NCBI RefSeq assembly: GCF_001953635.1
Contig: NZ_MEJH01000007.1
Coordinates: 1 to 64,000, forward strand
Direction of reading: 5' to 3'
From: Alteromonas abrolhosensis
GTDB lineage: Bacteria; Pseudomonadota; Gammaproteobacteria; Enterobacterales; Alteromonadaceae
Length of the DNA: 64,000 nucleotides
Numbering within the stretch: the stretch's first letter is position 1; each line of letters opens with the position of its first letter. The notes beneath the pieces were generated by a model, which ran no database searches, was not told where the DNA came from, and worked only from the letters and a program-made list of their open reading frames with translations. The translations under genes and the position numbers were made by a program. Shown in pieces: positions 18,101 through 26,396 of this stretch.

Positions 18101-19156
18101 TGCCGCCGATAACCTCGCATACAGCGGAATAATTTCAGTGTTGCGATAATGCTGTTTGCTCAAGGCATCTTGGGTGTCGCGTATCTCGCGCTCCCCGCTT
18201 AAGAACACTAAGATATCGCCCGGTGCTTCACGCATCAGCTCGTCGACTGCGTTTACGATGGCGTCGCTTTGATCAATGTCGTCATCATTGTCTTCTGGCG
18301 CGTGGTAACGAACTTCTACCGGATAGGTACGTCCGCTTACTTCGATAATCGGCGCATTGTTAAAATGCTGAGAGAATCGCTCTGGGTCGATGGTGGCAGA
18401 GGTGATGATGAGTTTTAAATCAGGGCGCTTATCTAAAAGTTGACGCAGATAGCCCAACAAGAAGTCGATATTAAGGCTTCGCTCGTGGGCTTCATCGATG
18501 ATGATAGTATCGTATTGATTTAAAAAGCGGTCTTGCTGCATTTCAGCAAGCAGCATACCGTCGGTCATAAGCTTAACGTAGCTTCGCTCGCTTACCTGAT
18601 CGCTAAAGCGAATTTTAAAACCCACCTTTTCGCCAAGCGGCGTGTTTAGCTCTTCAGCTATACGGGTAGCTACACTTCGCGCCGCTAATCGTCTTGGCTG
18701 GGTGTGGGCTATCATGCCATTTACACCGCGACCTAACTCTAAGCATATCTTAGGTAGCTGCGTAGTTTTACCCGACCCGGTCTCACCCGCAACAATCACC
18801 ACTTGGTTATTTGCAATCGCTTCTTTAATGTCTTCTTTTTTATCGCTAACCGGCAGCGGTGGGTATTCAACTTTAGGAAGGTTGTCTTTACGCCAATTGC
18901 GTTTTTCTATTGATGCATTGATGTCGCTTTCGAGCTTTTCAAACTGCGCTTTTAAGCTATCTTCGCTAACCGCAATGTCGCGTTTTGAACCTTTGGAATT
19001 AGCTGCTTTTTTCTCTGCGCCTTTTCCGTCAACACCAGATGTATCATTCACTTTTTGTGCAAGCTGTGTAATGCGGCGCTTCAAGCGAAATTTATCTGCG
19101 CTCAAACAATCATCTAGTTTGTTGTAAAGAGGTTTTATTGCAAGTGGTGAAGACAA
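15161..19156 (-). CDS. hrpA: ATP-dependent RNA helicase HrpA (DEAH box)
   Basis: This 1331-residue helicase compares with about 1300 in Escherichia coli HrpA. Motif I GETGSGKTTQLP (about 122-133), motif II DEAHERS, motif III SAT, motif VI QRAGRCGR, the HA2 and OB-fold regions and the long HrpA-specific C-terminal part (DUF3418) are present in order. HrpA resolves stalled ribosomes and processes mRNA in E. coli. It is a stand-alone gene; an upstream terminator at 19198-19224 separates it from nhaC. Confidence 0.95.
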   Translation of the reverse strand: MSSPLAIKPLYNKLDDCLSADKFRLKRRITQLAQKVNDTSGVDGKGAEKKAANSKGSKRDIAVSEDSLKAQFEKLESDINASIEKRNWRKDNLPKVEYPPLPVSDKKEDIKEAIANNQVVIVAGETGSGKTTQLPKICLELGRGVNGMIAHTQPRRLAARSVATRIAEELNTPLGEKVGFKIRFSDQVSERSYVKLMTDGMLLAEMQQDRFLNQYDTIIIDEAHERSLNIDFLLGYLRQLLDKRPDLKLIITSATIDPERFSQHFNNAPIIEVSGRTYPVEVRYHAPEDNDDDIDQSDAIVNAVDELMREAPGDILVFLSGEREIRDTQDALSKQHYRNTEIIPLYARLSAAEQNRIFQSHSGRRIVLATNVAETSLTVPGIKYVIDPGFARISRYSARSKVQRLPIEPISQASANQRAGRCGRVSDGICIRLYSEEDYLGRPEFTDPEILRTNLASVILQMLALGLGDIAAFPFVQPPDNRNINDGFRLLEEIQAIAKGKDNRKTKQSGKMQLTPLGRQVARLPIDPRYARMVIEAERTNALSEVMVIAAGLSIQDPRERPQEKRQQADEKHSEYHDKDSDFISLYNLWVAFREQQNALSQNQLRKWCKQNFINYLRMREWQDIVSQLKKSIAELGFGISKQEADYQAIHQAIASGLLSHMGFKDKEREYMGSRNSRFLIFPGSGLSKSQPKWVMAAELVETSKLFARMVAKIDPAWVEPLAEHVVQRSYSEPHWSKKRGAVIAFEKVTLFGLPIVMKRAKVYSLIDPPICHELFIREALVEGNTKLNYSFLQENQALLEQADEFEQKTRRRDLIVDDEELVSFYAKRIPVEANNDAAFKKWFKQHGSNDSLTFKEEDVYRQQPGQSVANAFPDVWRQGNITLPLRYNFEPNAEDDGVTVVIPLPVLNQVDNIGFDWLVPGLRHDLIVGLIKTLPKRLRRNFVPAPNFAEACLADISETDKNNRPVPLLEAVTDKLRKMTGVIIEREEWNLDQLDKHLKMHFAVVNDNGDDIAKGDDLHALKQQCAGQVKQTFEKAATPELERNNIEQWDFESLPETFVQKVGGFEVQAFPALVQKGDKVDIALIEEADKAQVLHKQGVNVLIKNAMPSPLNYLQSKLPNKAKLGLYFNPFGQVKALIDDCIFAGIDAIVSDYCKTNNTDIRSKADFEACLEIARANINDRVLEIAKQVEQGLTLAHQCQKQMKGNVPLTMINALGDCKAHLASLVFPGFVSEIGESRLDDWNRYIKGLARRLEKLPIDPNKDRMHQVTVEKSINEWEKACSKYPKGKVPPALKDVRWMIEELRVSLFAQQLGTAYPISAKRITLHLADF

Positions 19157-19197
19157 AGTGACATCCTAAAGCGTGTTTCTAATCATCAATAAAATTC

Positions 19198-19224
19198 GGG
19201 CGGTGATCCTAGAAGATACCGCCC
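19198..19224 (-). terminator. Terminator of the NhaC-family gene
   Basis: A 7-bp GC-rich stem (19198-19204 with 19218-19224) lies between the nhaC stop and the hrpA start. On the minus strand GAATTTTATT follows. It should keep nhaC transcripts out of hrpA. Confidence 0.6.
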
Positions 19225-19256
19225 TAAAAAGCCAGTGTGTTAAGCGTTACGAGAAT

Positions 19257-20603
19257 TTAAGCGCTTTGGGTTAATTCATCGTCCTGAGGCGTTTTAAAAC
19301 GGGGAAAACCGAACCAAATGGCCGCCACTCCAAACACAAAAATCAGCATGGGATACCAGCAGTACGGTGTAATAGCTAATGGTGAAATACCCACTACGGC
19401 TGCGGCACTTAAAAGCTGCGCCCCGTAAGGGACTAAACCTTGGAAACTGCACGAAAAGATATCTAAAAGTGATGCCGTACGACGAGGGTCAACGCCGTAT
19501 TTTTCATTCAGGTCTTTAGCAATTGGGCCTGCGGTAACAATCGCAATAGTGTTGTTTGCCGTTGTAATGTCCAAAAAGCTAACCAAGCCAGCAATACTGA
19601 ACTCAGCGCCTTTCTTTGACGTGACCTTTCGGGTTAAACGCTCGATTAACCATGTTATACCGCCGTTAGCGTGCATAAGCGCAACAATACCGCCTATGGT
19701 TATGGCGATCATAGCCAAGTCCTGCATCCAGCCCATCCCTTTTTGAATGCTTTGCATCATAGAAAGTGGCGTAAAGCTGCCTTGCAGCAAGCCCACTACA
19801 CAGGCACTGGCAATACCCACTGCAAGCACGCTAATGACGTTAAACCCTGTTAGCGCAAAAGCGATAATGCACAAGTAAGGCACTATGCGCCAAAAATCGT
19901 AGCTGCCGCTTTCAACTATTCCAGAAGTATCGACGTCCACCATAAGCAATAACGCCATGGTGACAATGCACGCCGGCACAGCAACCATTAAATTCGCCCT
20001 AAATTTATCTTTAAGCTGTACGCCTTGCGTACGGGTCGCCGCAATGGTGGTGTCTGAGACAAACGAAAGGTTATCACCAAACATTGCGCCCCCCACTACA
20101 ATACCTAGCGCCATTTCTACCGGTAGCCCCAAACTTGTGGCAAGGCCCGCACCTATTGGCGAGAGCGCGGTAATGGTGCCCATGGACGTGCCCATTGAAA
20201 ATGATATGAAACAGCAAATCAAAAACAGGCCTGGCAATATAAGTGCAGAAGGCACAAATTGAAGTGCCATATTCACCGTGGCATCCCGAGCGCCAATATC
20301 AATAGTCACCGCATAAAATGCACCAGCTAACAGGAAAATAAGCACCAAGAGAATAATGTTTTTATCGCCACCGCCTTTACAAAACGTTTGTACTTTTTCA
20401 GAGAAGCTGACCTTTTTCCCTTTCGGATTTAAACATAGGCCATACCCAGCGCTGATAAAAAACGCCACCAAAATAGGCATCGCAGTAATATCGTTTGTGG
20501 TAATTCCCGTCACTACAACAAGAATTACAAAAAGCAAAATGGGCGTTAAACCTAATGGGTTGGGCGCGATAGAATTTGGTGCAATGTCATTATTTTCGTG
20601 CAC
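19257..20603 (-). CDS. Na+/H+ antiporter, NhaC family
   Basis: This inner-membrane transporter of 448 residues has about 11-12 hydrophobic helices. The SMGTSMGTITALSPIGAGLA segment and the later FLDITTANNTIAIVTAGPIAKDLNEKYG, RTASLLDIFSCSFQGLVPYGAQLL segment match NhaC-type antiporters. The start is GTG with AAGAGAG upstream. The family exchanges Na+ for protons, but some members move organic ions (malate/lactate), so substrate is inferred. Confidence 0.85.
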   Translation of the reverse strand: MHENNDIAPNSIAPNPLGLTPILLFVILVVVTGITTNDITAMPILVAFFISAGYGLCLNPKGKKVSFSEKVQTFCKGGGDKNIILLVLIFLLAGAFYAVTIDIGARDATVNMALQFVPSALILPGLFLICCFISFSMGTSMGTITALSPIGAGLATSLGLPVEMALGIVVGGAMFGDNLSFVSDTTIAATRTQGVQLKDKFRANLMVAVPACIVTMALLLMVDVDTSGIVESGSYDFWRIVPYLCIIAFALTGFNVISVLAVGIASACVVGLLQGSFTPLSMMQSIQKGMGWMQDLAMIAITIGGIVALMHANGGITWLIERLTRKVTSKKGAEFSIAGLVSFLDITTANNTIAIVTAGPIAKDLNEKYGVDPRRTASLLDIFSCSFQGLVPYGAQLLSAAAVVGISPLAITPYCWYPMLIFVFGVAAIWFGFPRFKTPQDDELTQSA

Positions 20604-20979
20604 AGAAAACTCTCTTTTGGGTTTTATTGCCTGCTAGCAACAGTTTAAAGGCTACGCGGAAAAGCCACCTGCCGGTTGCGAGTGCGTAAAAAAAGCTTCA
20701 ACGAAACCATAACGTGACGGCTTTTGACGGTGAAAAGCTAAAGCTGCAAAGGATAAAAGGTTTTAACGGCGTTGAAAAGCAATTTGCTTTCCAATGATTA
20801 ACTCATCTGCACTGTGCCAGACGCTACGATTAGATTTCGAGTTATTAAAGGAGTGAAGCTACAACCATTTAGCCGTAGAACGCGACTGCCGCCTAGCTTT
20901 TTTTCATAGCTGTGTTGCATAAGTGTGTGGCATAGCTCTGTTACGTAGAAATATGGACAGGCACTATCAGTCATTCACG
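20604..20979. other. Intergenic region between nhaC and the AraC regulator
   Basis: These 376 bases contain no credible gene. The part near 20900-20945 has a loosely repeated CATAGCT(G/C)TGT word. I see no strong terminator for the AraC gene and no clear promoter. Confidence 0.5.
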
Positions 20980-22173
20980 TTAAATTCTAAGCTCGCTAGG
21001 GGTTTTACCTGTAAGCCGTTTTACCGTTCGTCGAAAGTTAGGTAAATCGTTAATGCCCATTGCATTGGCCGCCGTCTCGTTACTCACTTTGTACACCGAC
21101 AGAAGTAAAAGTGCATGATTGCGCTGTACTTCCTCGCAGAGCGCGCGATAGCTAGTGCCGTACTCTTTTAGTTTCCGCTTTAGCGTAGCCACACTGACGT
21201 TTAAGGTTTCCGCTAATTCAGGAAATCCGATATTTGCTGCCTGTGTGTTGGAGGATGCATAAACATAACGCCTCACAAAATCAGGCAAAGACAAGCGGTT
21301 TTGCAATTCAATAGAAACCCCTTCTTTTGTTTGCGTTGCGCTGTTACTAACGACACCTTCCAGAGAAACATGTGATTCAGCAGAACAATCCGACTGAGCT
21401 ATTAGCTCCAAAGGTTGGCGTAGTACGTCTTTCTCAATGCAAATACTGTTAAAAGCGCGATTAAACGATAACTTAAGCCCAAGGTGGGTTTCGTAATCAG
21501 CAATATTTCTTGGTCGACTATCGGTAAAAGAGAAAGATAAACGAATTCGCTTATTCGCTATACTTTTCATAAGTGCAACAACGCTTGCGAATGCCACTTC
21601 AATGGAGAACTGAAGCTGTTTGCTGCTTACCCCTGTAAACTGAGGCACTAACATTATTTGGTCTGCGTTTTCAAAACGCTGAAACTGACAGAGCGGTAGG
21701 CTACACCACCGGTATGTTTGGCGTTGAGTCAGCTGTAAAAGTAGCTGCTCTGCATTTTCACATGTTTTGAGCGCATTAAGTGGACTAGATAGCCACTGCG
21801 AGGCGAAAGCTCCCCCCAGCAAAAAACTAACGTCGCCGCCTCTCGCCTGGCTTTGAACATTCACTAACAGCGATGAATATTGCTTTATGCTTAATAGTGA
21901 ATTGGGTTTCAACGCATCTTCAAAAATACCTGTACCGCGCAAGAGCTTATTTTTATTCGCGCCACGAGAGAGCGCCACATTAAGTGCTGCCCTCACTAAC
22001 CAATACCCAACTATTACTTTATCTTGGCTAGACATCACTACATGAGCACTTTCAGCACTATCGATGACACCCACCCCAGAAAGACGAGTTGAATGACGGT
22101 ACTCAGCACCTGCAAATGCAGCTTCGTCCTCAGAGTCTCGTAGTGCGTTTAGTCTTGGTAACATTAGATCCAT
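20980..22173 (-). CDS. AraC-family regulator with OruR/ArgR-type N-terminal domain
   Basis: The protein has 397 residues. The first about 250 resemble the Arabinose_bd-like (PF12625) ligand domain found in AraC regulators such as OruR; the C-terminal about 100 are the paired helix-turn-helix, with LAETLNVSVATLKRKLKEYG and the closing NFRRTVKRLTGKTPSELR. The ligand and target are unknown. It is followed on the same strand by no gene until nhaC, 376 bases away, and diverges from nothing, so context gives no target. Confidence 0.82.
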   Translation of the reverse strand: MDLMLPRLNALRDSEDEAAFAGAEYRHSTRLSGVGVIDSAESAHVVMSSQDKVIVGYWLVRAALNVALSRGANKNKLLRGTGIFEDALKPNSLLSIKQYSSLLVNVQSQARGGDVSFLLGGAFASQWLSSPLNALKTCENAEQLLLQLTQRQTYRWCSLPLCQFQRFENADQIMLVPQFTGVSSKQLQFSIEVAFASVVALMKSIANKRIRLSFSFTDSRPRNIADYETHLGLKLSFNRAFNSICIEKDVLRQPLELIAQSDCSAESHVSLEGVVSNSATQTKEGVSIELQNRLSLPDFVRRYVYASSNTQAANIGFPELAETLNVSVATLKRKLKEYGTSYRALCEEVQRNHALLLLSVYKVSNETAANAMGINDLPNFRRTVKRLTGKTPSELRI

Positions 22174-22261
22174 AAGTTACTCGCTGCAGGCATCTTCATT
22201 CATCTTCACCGGTTACCCCTACCAATTACTTTCGCCAAATACACTGACCAAACCGGCCTAA

Positions 22262-23173
22262 TTACGCTGCGCTATCATGGGCACGTTCAAGTTCTAAAAG
22301 CATGGTGTTAAGCACTGTCGCAAGGCGTTGGTTAGGTAACAAAGTTACTTGAGTACTGCGAGCGGTGGTGTAAATGGCGTTTGCATTGAGGCTATGCCTA
22401 AAAGCAAGATGCTGAATACTTACTTTGATATCACTGAGAATAACGTCAGCCTGCATGGGCGAGACGTCTGGCATCAAAATAGCAAACCTATCACCGGCAT
22501 AGCGGCACGCTAAATCTTGCTGACGCAAATTCATGATCACCAATTGCGCAATATCGTGCAGATACCTATCGCCTTCTGTATACCCGTGTTTTTGGTTGAA
22601 CAAAGAGAAGTTATTGATATCGATAATGGCGATGACAGCTGACTTGCCAGATTGCTGTAATTTATTAATTTGTGTTTTCCAATACTCTGCGCGGTAAAGC
22701 TGAGTGATGGGATCGATAGCATCGTGATCGCGAAAGTCCCATTCTCTGCGTCGTAATTGCAAATTTAACGCGCGCTGCTCTAGATGCCACTGATACAGTG
22801 CCGCGGTCATTACTACCATCCCCACAGCCGCAGGATAAGACTCAATCATGCTTAGCCAATAAGCCTCTTCAGGATAATGAAAAAACTCATCCAAGAAATC
22901 TAAACTAACTGAAAATAGAAAGAAGCCGAGCCCTACCGTGAGAAGGCTCGTTACTTTACCTGGGGGACGGCTGGCAAGCGCAGCTAGCATCCACGCCAAA
23001 GTTAAAAAAACAATGCTTCCCTCCCCCACAATATCAAGGCCTGATATCACGGTGCTTTCTTTTGCATTGCCAAAAATAAAAGCTAAACAAACCGCTAACG
23101 CCACTACGCAAAATGTAAATGCTAACCAAAGCTTGTGATGCCTAAATTGTGTTGAATTTGTAAAGGTAAACAT
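22262..23173 (-). CDS. Membrane GGDEF-domain protein with degenerate active site (AGDRF)
   Basis: I start at the ATG at 23173, which has AGAGAG 5-6 bases upstream, giving 303 residues; a GTG/ATG pair 13 codons upstream lacks a Shine-Dalgarno. Four to five membrane helices (about 15-145) precede a GGDEF domain (about 155-295). The signature reads AGDRF instead of GGDEF: the essential acidic residue is Arg, so cyclase activity is unlikely. The inhibitory-site pattern RxxD (RQQD) is intact exactly five residues upstream, so the domain may bind c-di-GMP as a receptor. Confidence 0.82.
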   Translation of the reverse strand: MFTFTNSTQFRHHKLWLAFTFCVVALAVCLAFIFGNAKESTVISGLDIVGEGSIVFLTLAWMLAALASRPPGKVTSLLTVGLGFFLFSVSLDFLDEFFHYPEEAYWLSMIESYPAAVGMVVMTAALYQWHLEQRALNLQLRRREWDFRDHDAIDPITQLYRAEYWKTQINKLQQSGKSAVIAIIDINNFSLFNQKHGYTEGDRYLHDIAQLVIMNLRQQDLACRYAGDRFAILMPDVSPMQADVILSDIKVSIQHLAFRHSLNANAIYTTARSTQVTLLPNQRLATVLNTMLLELERAHDSAA

Positions 23174-23448
23174 AGTGCTCTCTTTGGAAATCTCTTGAAT
23201 TGGATACATCACGCGTTAGTCCGGCCACCGCCAGCGTTTATAACAAAACGAGAGTCTTGCCCAAATCTGATGAAACTGTCGAGGGTCAGTTTGGCTCAGC
23301 AATGTGACATCTTGATGGCAGCGAACTTTAGGAGCATAAAAAAGACACACAAACCAAACAAAATCAGCAATTTAAGCAAGGGTCAATTTAGCTCAGCCAA
23401 TTGCAAATAGGCGACAATTACCGATTGTGTACCGCTTGTTCCATCAAA

Positions 23449-23466
23449 TCGTCATATAACTGTCAT
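23449..23466 (+). promoter_or_regulatory. PhoB box upstream of the TonB receptor-phytase pair
   Basis: TCGTCAT (23449-23455) and CTGTCAT (23460-23466) are separated by the 4 bases ATAA, which is the spacing of the two 7-base PhoB repeats. The second half matches the CTGTCAT consensus at 7 of 7 positions, the first at 5 of 7. It lies 81 bases before the receptor ATG, in a 373-base intergenic region otherwise without features. A TAGGGT about 10 bases downstream is a poor -10 box, as is common at activator-dependent promoters. Confidence 0.7.
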
Positions 23467-23546
23467 GCAGGATTCTTAGGGTACCCATTCACTTACTTAG
23501 CACTTATTCAAAACGCCTTTTTACTGCTTAATTAATTGGAAAATGA

Positions 23547-26252
23547 ATGAAAATTAAAACCGCGTACTCTTCTCTAACACTTGCCTGCATAGCGGCAATG
23601 GGCCTTAGCGTCGCTACACCTGCTTCAGCTGCTGATGGCGTAATTATCGGTTCAGTAAAAGACGCCACACAGACGCGCAGCTATACCGGTGCTCAAATTA
23701 AGCTTAAAGAATTAGAACTAGTTACTGAAGCAGGCACAGACGGTACATTTCGGTTTCCCTCTATTCCAGAGGGTACTTACACGTTAGAAATTTCTTATCT
23801 TGGTGAGGAAACGGTTACGCAAGCGATAAAAGTGACAGACAACGGTATTGCGCGCGCAGCCGTGGAGTTTGGCAGCGGCGATACTATCGATGAGATCTTG
23901 GTGCGTGGTCAACGAAGCGGTCAGGCAAGTGCCATAAACCAGCAGCGAACGTCAGATCGTATTTCGTCTATTGTATCCGCAGATTCCATTGGACAATTTC
24001 CAGACCAAAATGCTGCTGAGTCGTTACAGCGTTTACCTGGCTTGTCGATTGAGCGAGATCAAGGTGAAGGTCGTTTCGTCGGCATACGCGGTATCGATCC
24101 CAACTTGAATAACGTAACCATTAACGGCTTGAATATTCCCTCGCCTGAATCAGGCGTACGTTCAGTAGCCCTTGACGTTATTCCCTCTGAACTCATCCAA
24201 ACGTTAGAGGTATCTAAATCGGTAACGCCCGATATGGACGGAGACGCCATTGGTGGTTCAGTCGCGGTGAAAAGTGTGAGTGCGTTTGATAAGGCTCGAG
24301 ATACCGCGAGCGTTACCGTGCAAGCCAGTCAAAATGATTTACGCGATGAAACCAGTCCAAAGCTTTCTGGTACGTTTACCAAGAAGCTTTCCCCTGAATG
24401 GGGGGTGGCTGGCGCTATTTCCTACTTTGACCGAGATTTTGGTTCAGACAATGTTGAAAGTAACGGTGACGATGAGCTTGAGCAACGTCACTACACGATC
24501 ACTCGCGAACGTTTGGGTAGTGCGTTAAATATCGATTTTCGTCCTGACTTCAACAACCAATACTTTCTTCGCACACTTTACAGTGAGTTTTCTGACGACG
24601 AATACCGTCAAGGTAATATATTCACGTTCGATGGCGAAGACTCAGAAATAGAAAGAGAAAGTAAAGACCGCTTTGAAAGCCAGAGTATTTTTACTGTGGC
24701 GCTTGGTGGTGAACACCAATTAGATACCTGGAAAGCAAACTGGCAGCTCGGTTATGCAAAGTCTGATGAAGACGAGCCAGATGCACTGTATTACGTATTC
24801 AAAACCGAAAATGACAGTATCGACGCAGACTTAAATACTATGCGTCCAACCGTGTCACAAAACGCTGATGCCATGGACTTATCAACCTATGAAGTCGATG
24901 AGATCAGCTTTGAAGATAACTACACGAAAGATACCGAAACCAGTATTAAATTCGACGCCGCCCGCCCCATCAACCTTGGTGGCTTTATCGGTGAGTTAAA
25001 AATTGGCTCGAAATACCGAAGCCGAGAAAAAGACCGCGACAGCAGCATCGCTATTTTTGATGGAGACTTCGACGACTTAGACGCTTCGCAATTCGGAGCT
25101 GCCAGTCCAGATTACTCTCTTGATAACTTTGGGCCTGGGCTTAATCGAAGTGAAATGCGTAACTACTTTAACGAAAACCGCGAGAGCTTGGAATTAGACA
25201 GCCTAAATTCTGAAGTAGAATCTCGTGGCGCGACATATGTGAATGAAGAGGATATTTTTGCCGCTTATATCATGGGCAGCGTAGATATAAATAAACTTCA
25301 TTTGGTAGCAGGCGTACGCTATGAACGTACTGACTTTTCTACATCGGGTATGCGAGTAGAGCTTGTAGAAAACGAAGAAACCGACGTGGAAGAAGTGGTA
25401 AATACGCCATGGGAAGCAGAGCGCGACTACGATCATTGGTTACCCAGTGTAAATGCCAGATACACTGTTTCAGATAAACTTCAGCTTCGCGCTGCCTACA
25501 CCCAAACTATTTCAAGGCCAAAATTTGAAGATGTAGCGGCATTTCAAATCATCGAGAGTAAAACAGAAGAAGATGATGGCGTATTTGTAACTGAACGAGA
25601 GGCGGAAGTTGGTAACCCTGACCTTCAGCCTTACGAAGCACAAAACGTTGATTTGTCGATTGAATACTATCCTGGTGACATCGGTGTAATTTCAGCAGGG
25701 CTGTTCTACAAGAATATCGATAACTTCGTTGTATACGCTGATGTTGCAGATACAACCGGTTGGGAAGGTTTTGAAGAAGTCATACAGCCAATTAACGGCG
25801 ACTCTGCCGATTTAACCGGCTTAGAACTTTCTTGGGTGAAAGCCTTTAACAATGGCTTCATTATTTCCGCCAATGCTACTTTTACCGATTCTGAAGCGAC
25901 TACCTTCTTAGATGGCGAAAAATTTGACACCCAATTGCCAAATCAATCAGACCGTATTGGCAATATCACCATTGGGTACGAAGCGAATGACTTCAGTGTA
26001 CGTCTAGCCACCACCTATAAAAGCGACAATTTCGAAGAGATTGATGGTGACATGCTCAGATTTGAAGATGACCATGTACAGGTTGATTTCATGGCGCGCT
26101 ACTACATCAACGACAGCATGCAGATGTATTTCAACGGCATCAACTTAGGTGACGAACCTTTCTACAACTATTTCGATACGCGCAACCAAAACGCGCAGTA
26201 TGAAGAATACAGCCGCACGTTCGAACTTGGCTTTACTTGGCAGCTTAACTAG
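23547..26252 (+). CDS. TonB-dependent outer-membrane receptor, probably for phytate-related substrate
   Basis: This is a 901-residue outer-membrane receptor. A signal peptide (about 1-28, cleavage after ASA) precedes a carboxypeptidase-regulatory-like beta domain (about 32-108). A TonB-box-like TIDEILVRG and the plug (FPDQNAAESLQRLPGLSIERD, then VGIRGIDPNLNNVTING) follow. The rest is a 22-strand-type barrel ending in FELGFTWQLN. It resembles the large Xanthomonas/Caulobacter-type receptors that import carbohydrates. The next gene is a phytase lipoprotein and a PhoB box precedes the pair, so the likely substrate is phytate or a lower inositol phosphate; this is inference from context. Confidence 0.88.
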   Translation: MKIKTAYSSLTLACIAAMGLSVATPASAADGVIIGSVKDATQTRSYTGAQIKLKELELVTEAGTDGTFRFPSIPEGTYTLEISYLGEETVTQAIKVTDNGIARAAVEFGSGDTIDEILVRGQRSGQASAINQQRTSDRISSIVSADSIGQFPDQNAAESLQRLPGLSIERDQGEGRFVGIRGIDPNLNNVTINGLNIPSPESGVRSVALDVIPSELIQTLEVSKSVTPDMDGDAIGGSVAVKSVSAFDKARDTASVTVQASQNDLRDETSPKLSGTFTKKLSPEWGVAGAISYFDRDFGSDNVESNGDDELEQRHYTITRERLGSALNIDFRPDFNNQYFLRTLYSEFSDDEYRQGNIFTFDGEDSEIERESKDRFESQSIFTVALGGEHQLDTWKANWQLGYAKSDEDEPDALYYVFKTENDSIDADLNTMRPTVSQNADAMDLSTYEVDEISFEDNYTKDTETSIKFDAARPINLGGFIGELKIGSKYRSREKDRDSSIAIFDGDFDDLDASQFGAASPDYSLDNFGPGLNRSEMRNYFNENRESLELDSLNSEVESRGATYVNEEDIFAAYIMGSVDINKLHLVAGVRYERTDFSTSGMRVELVENEETDVEEVVNTPWEAERDYDHWLPSVNARYTVSDKLQLRAAYTQTISRPKFEDVAAFQIIESKTEEDDGVFVTEREAEVGNPDLQPYEAQNVDLSIEYYPGDIGVISAGLFYKNIDNFVVYADVADTTGWEGFEEVIQPINGDSADLTGLELSWVKAFNNGFIISANATFTDSEATTFLDGEKFDTQLPNQSDRIGNITIGYEANDFSVRLATTYKSDNFEEIDGDMLRFEDDHVQVDFMARYYINDSMQMYFNGINLGDEPFYNYFDTRNQNAQYEEYSRTFELGFTWQLN

Positions 26253-26276
26253 GCAGGTATATCGAAAGTTAATTAT

Positions 26277-26315
26277 CGGGTTTGAAGGCCGTAGGTAGTT
26301 TGGCCTTCAAACCTG
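26277..26315 (+). other. Intercistronic hairpin between receptor and phytase genes
   Basis: A 14-bp stem (one G-T wobble; 12 perfect pairs at 26279-26290 with 26302-26313) closes an 11-base loop. No T-run follows. Such hairpins between genes often protect the 3' end of the upstream message or lower expression of the downstream gene; which applies here is not known. Confidence 0.75.
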
Positions 26316-26396
26316 CTCTTAATAATCTGTAAGCCATGCTTTAGTCGATGCGCCATGCATGGTTTGATCTCAGTAAGATTCAGGACAATAGCAACA

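Noticed and set aside
23195..23410. 71-codon frame in the region upstream of the TonB receptor
   Set aside because: It lacks a ribosome site and lies in a promoter region with a PhoB box; composition is not coding-like.
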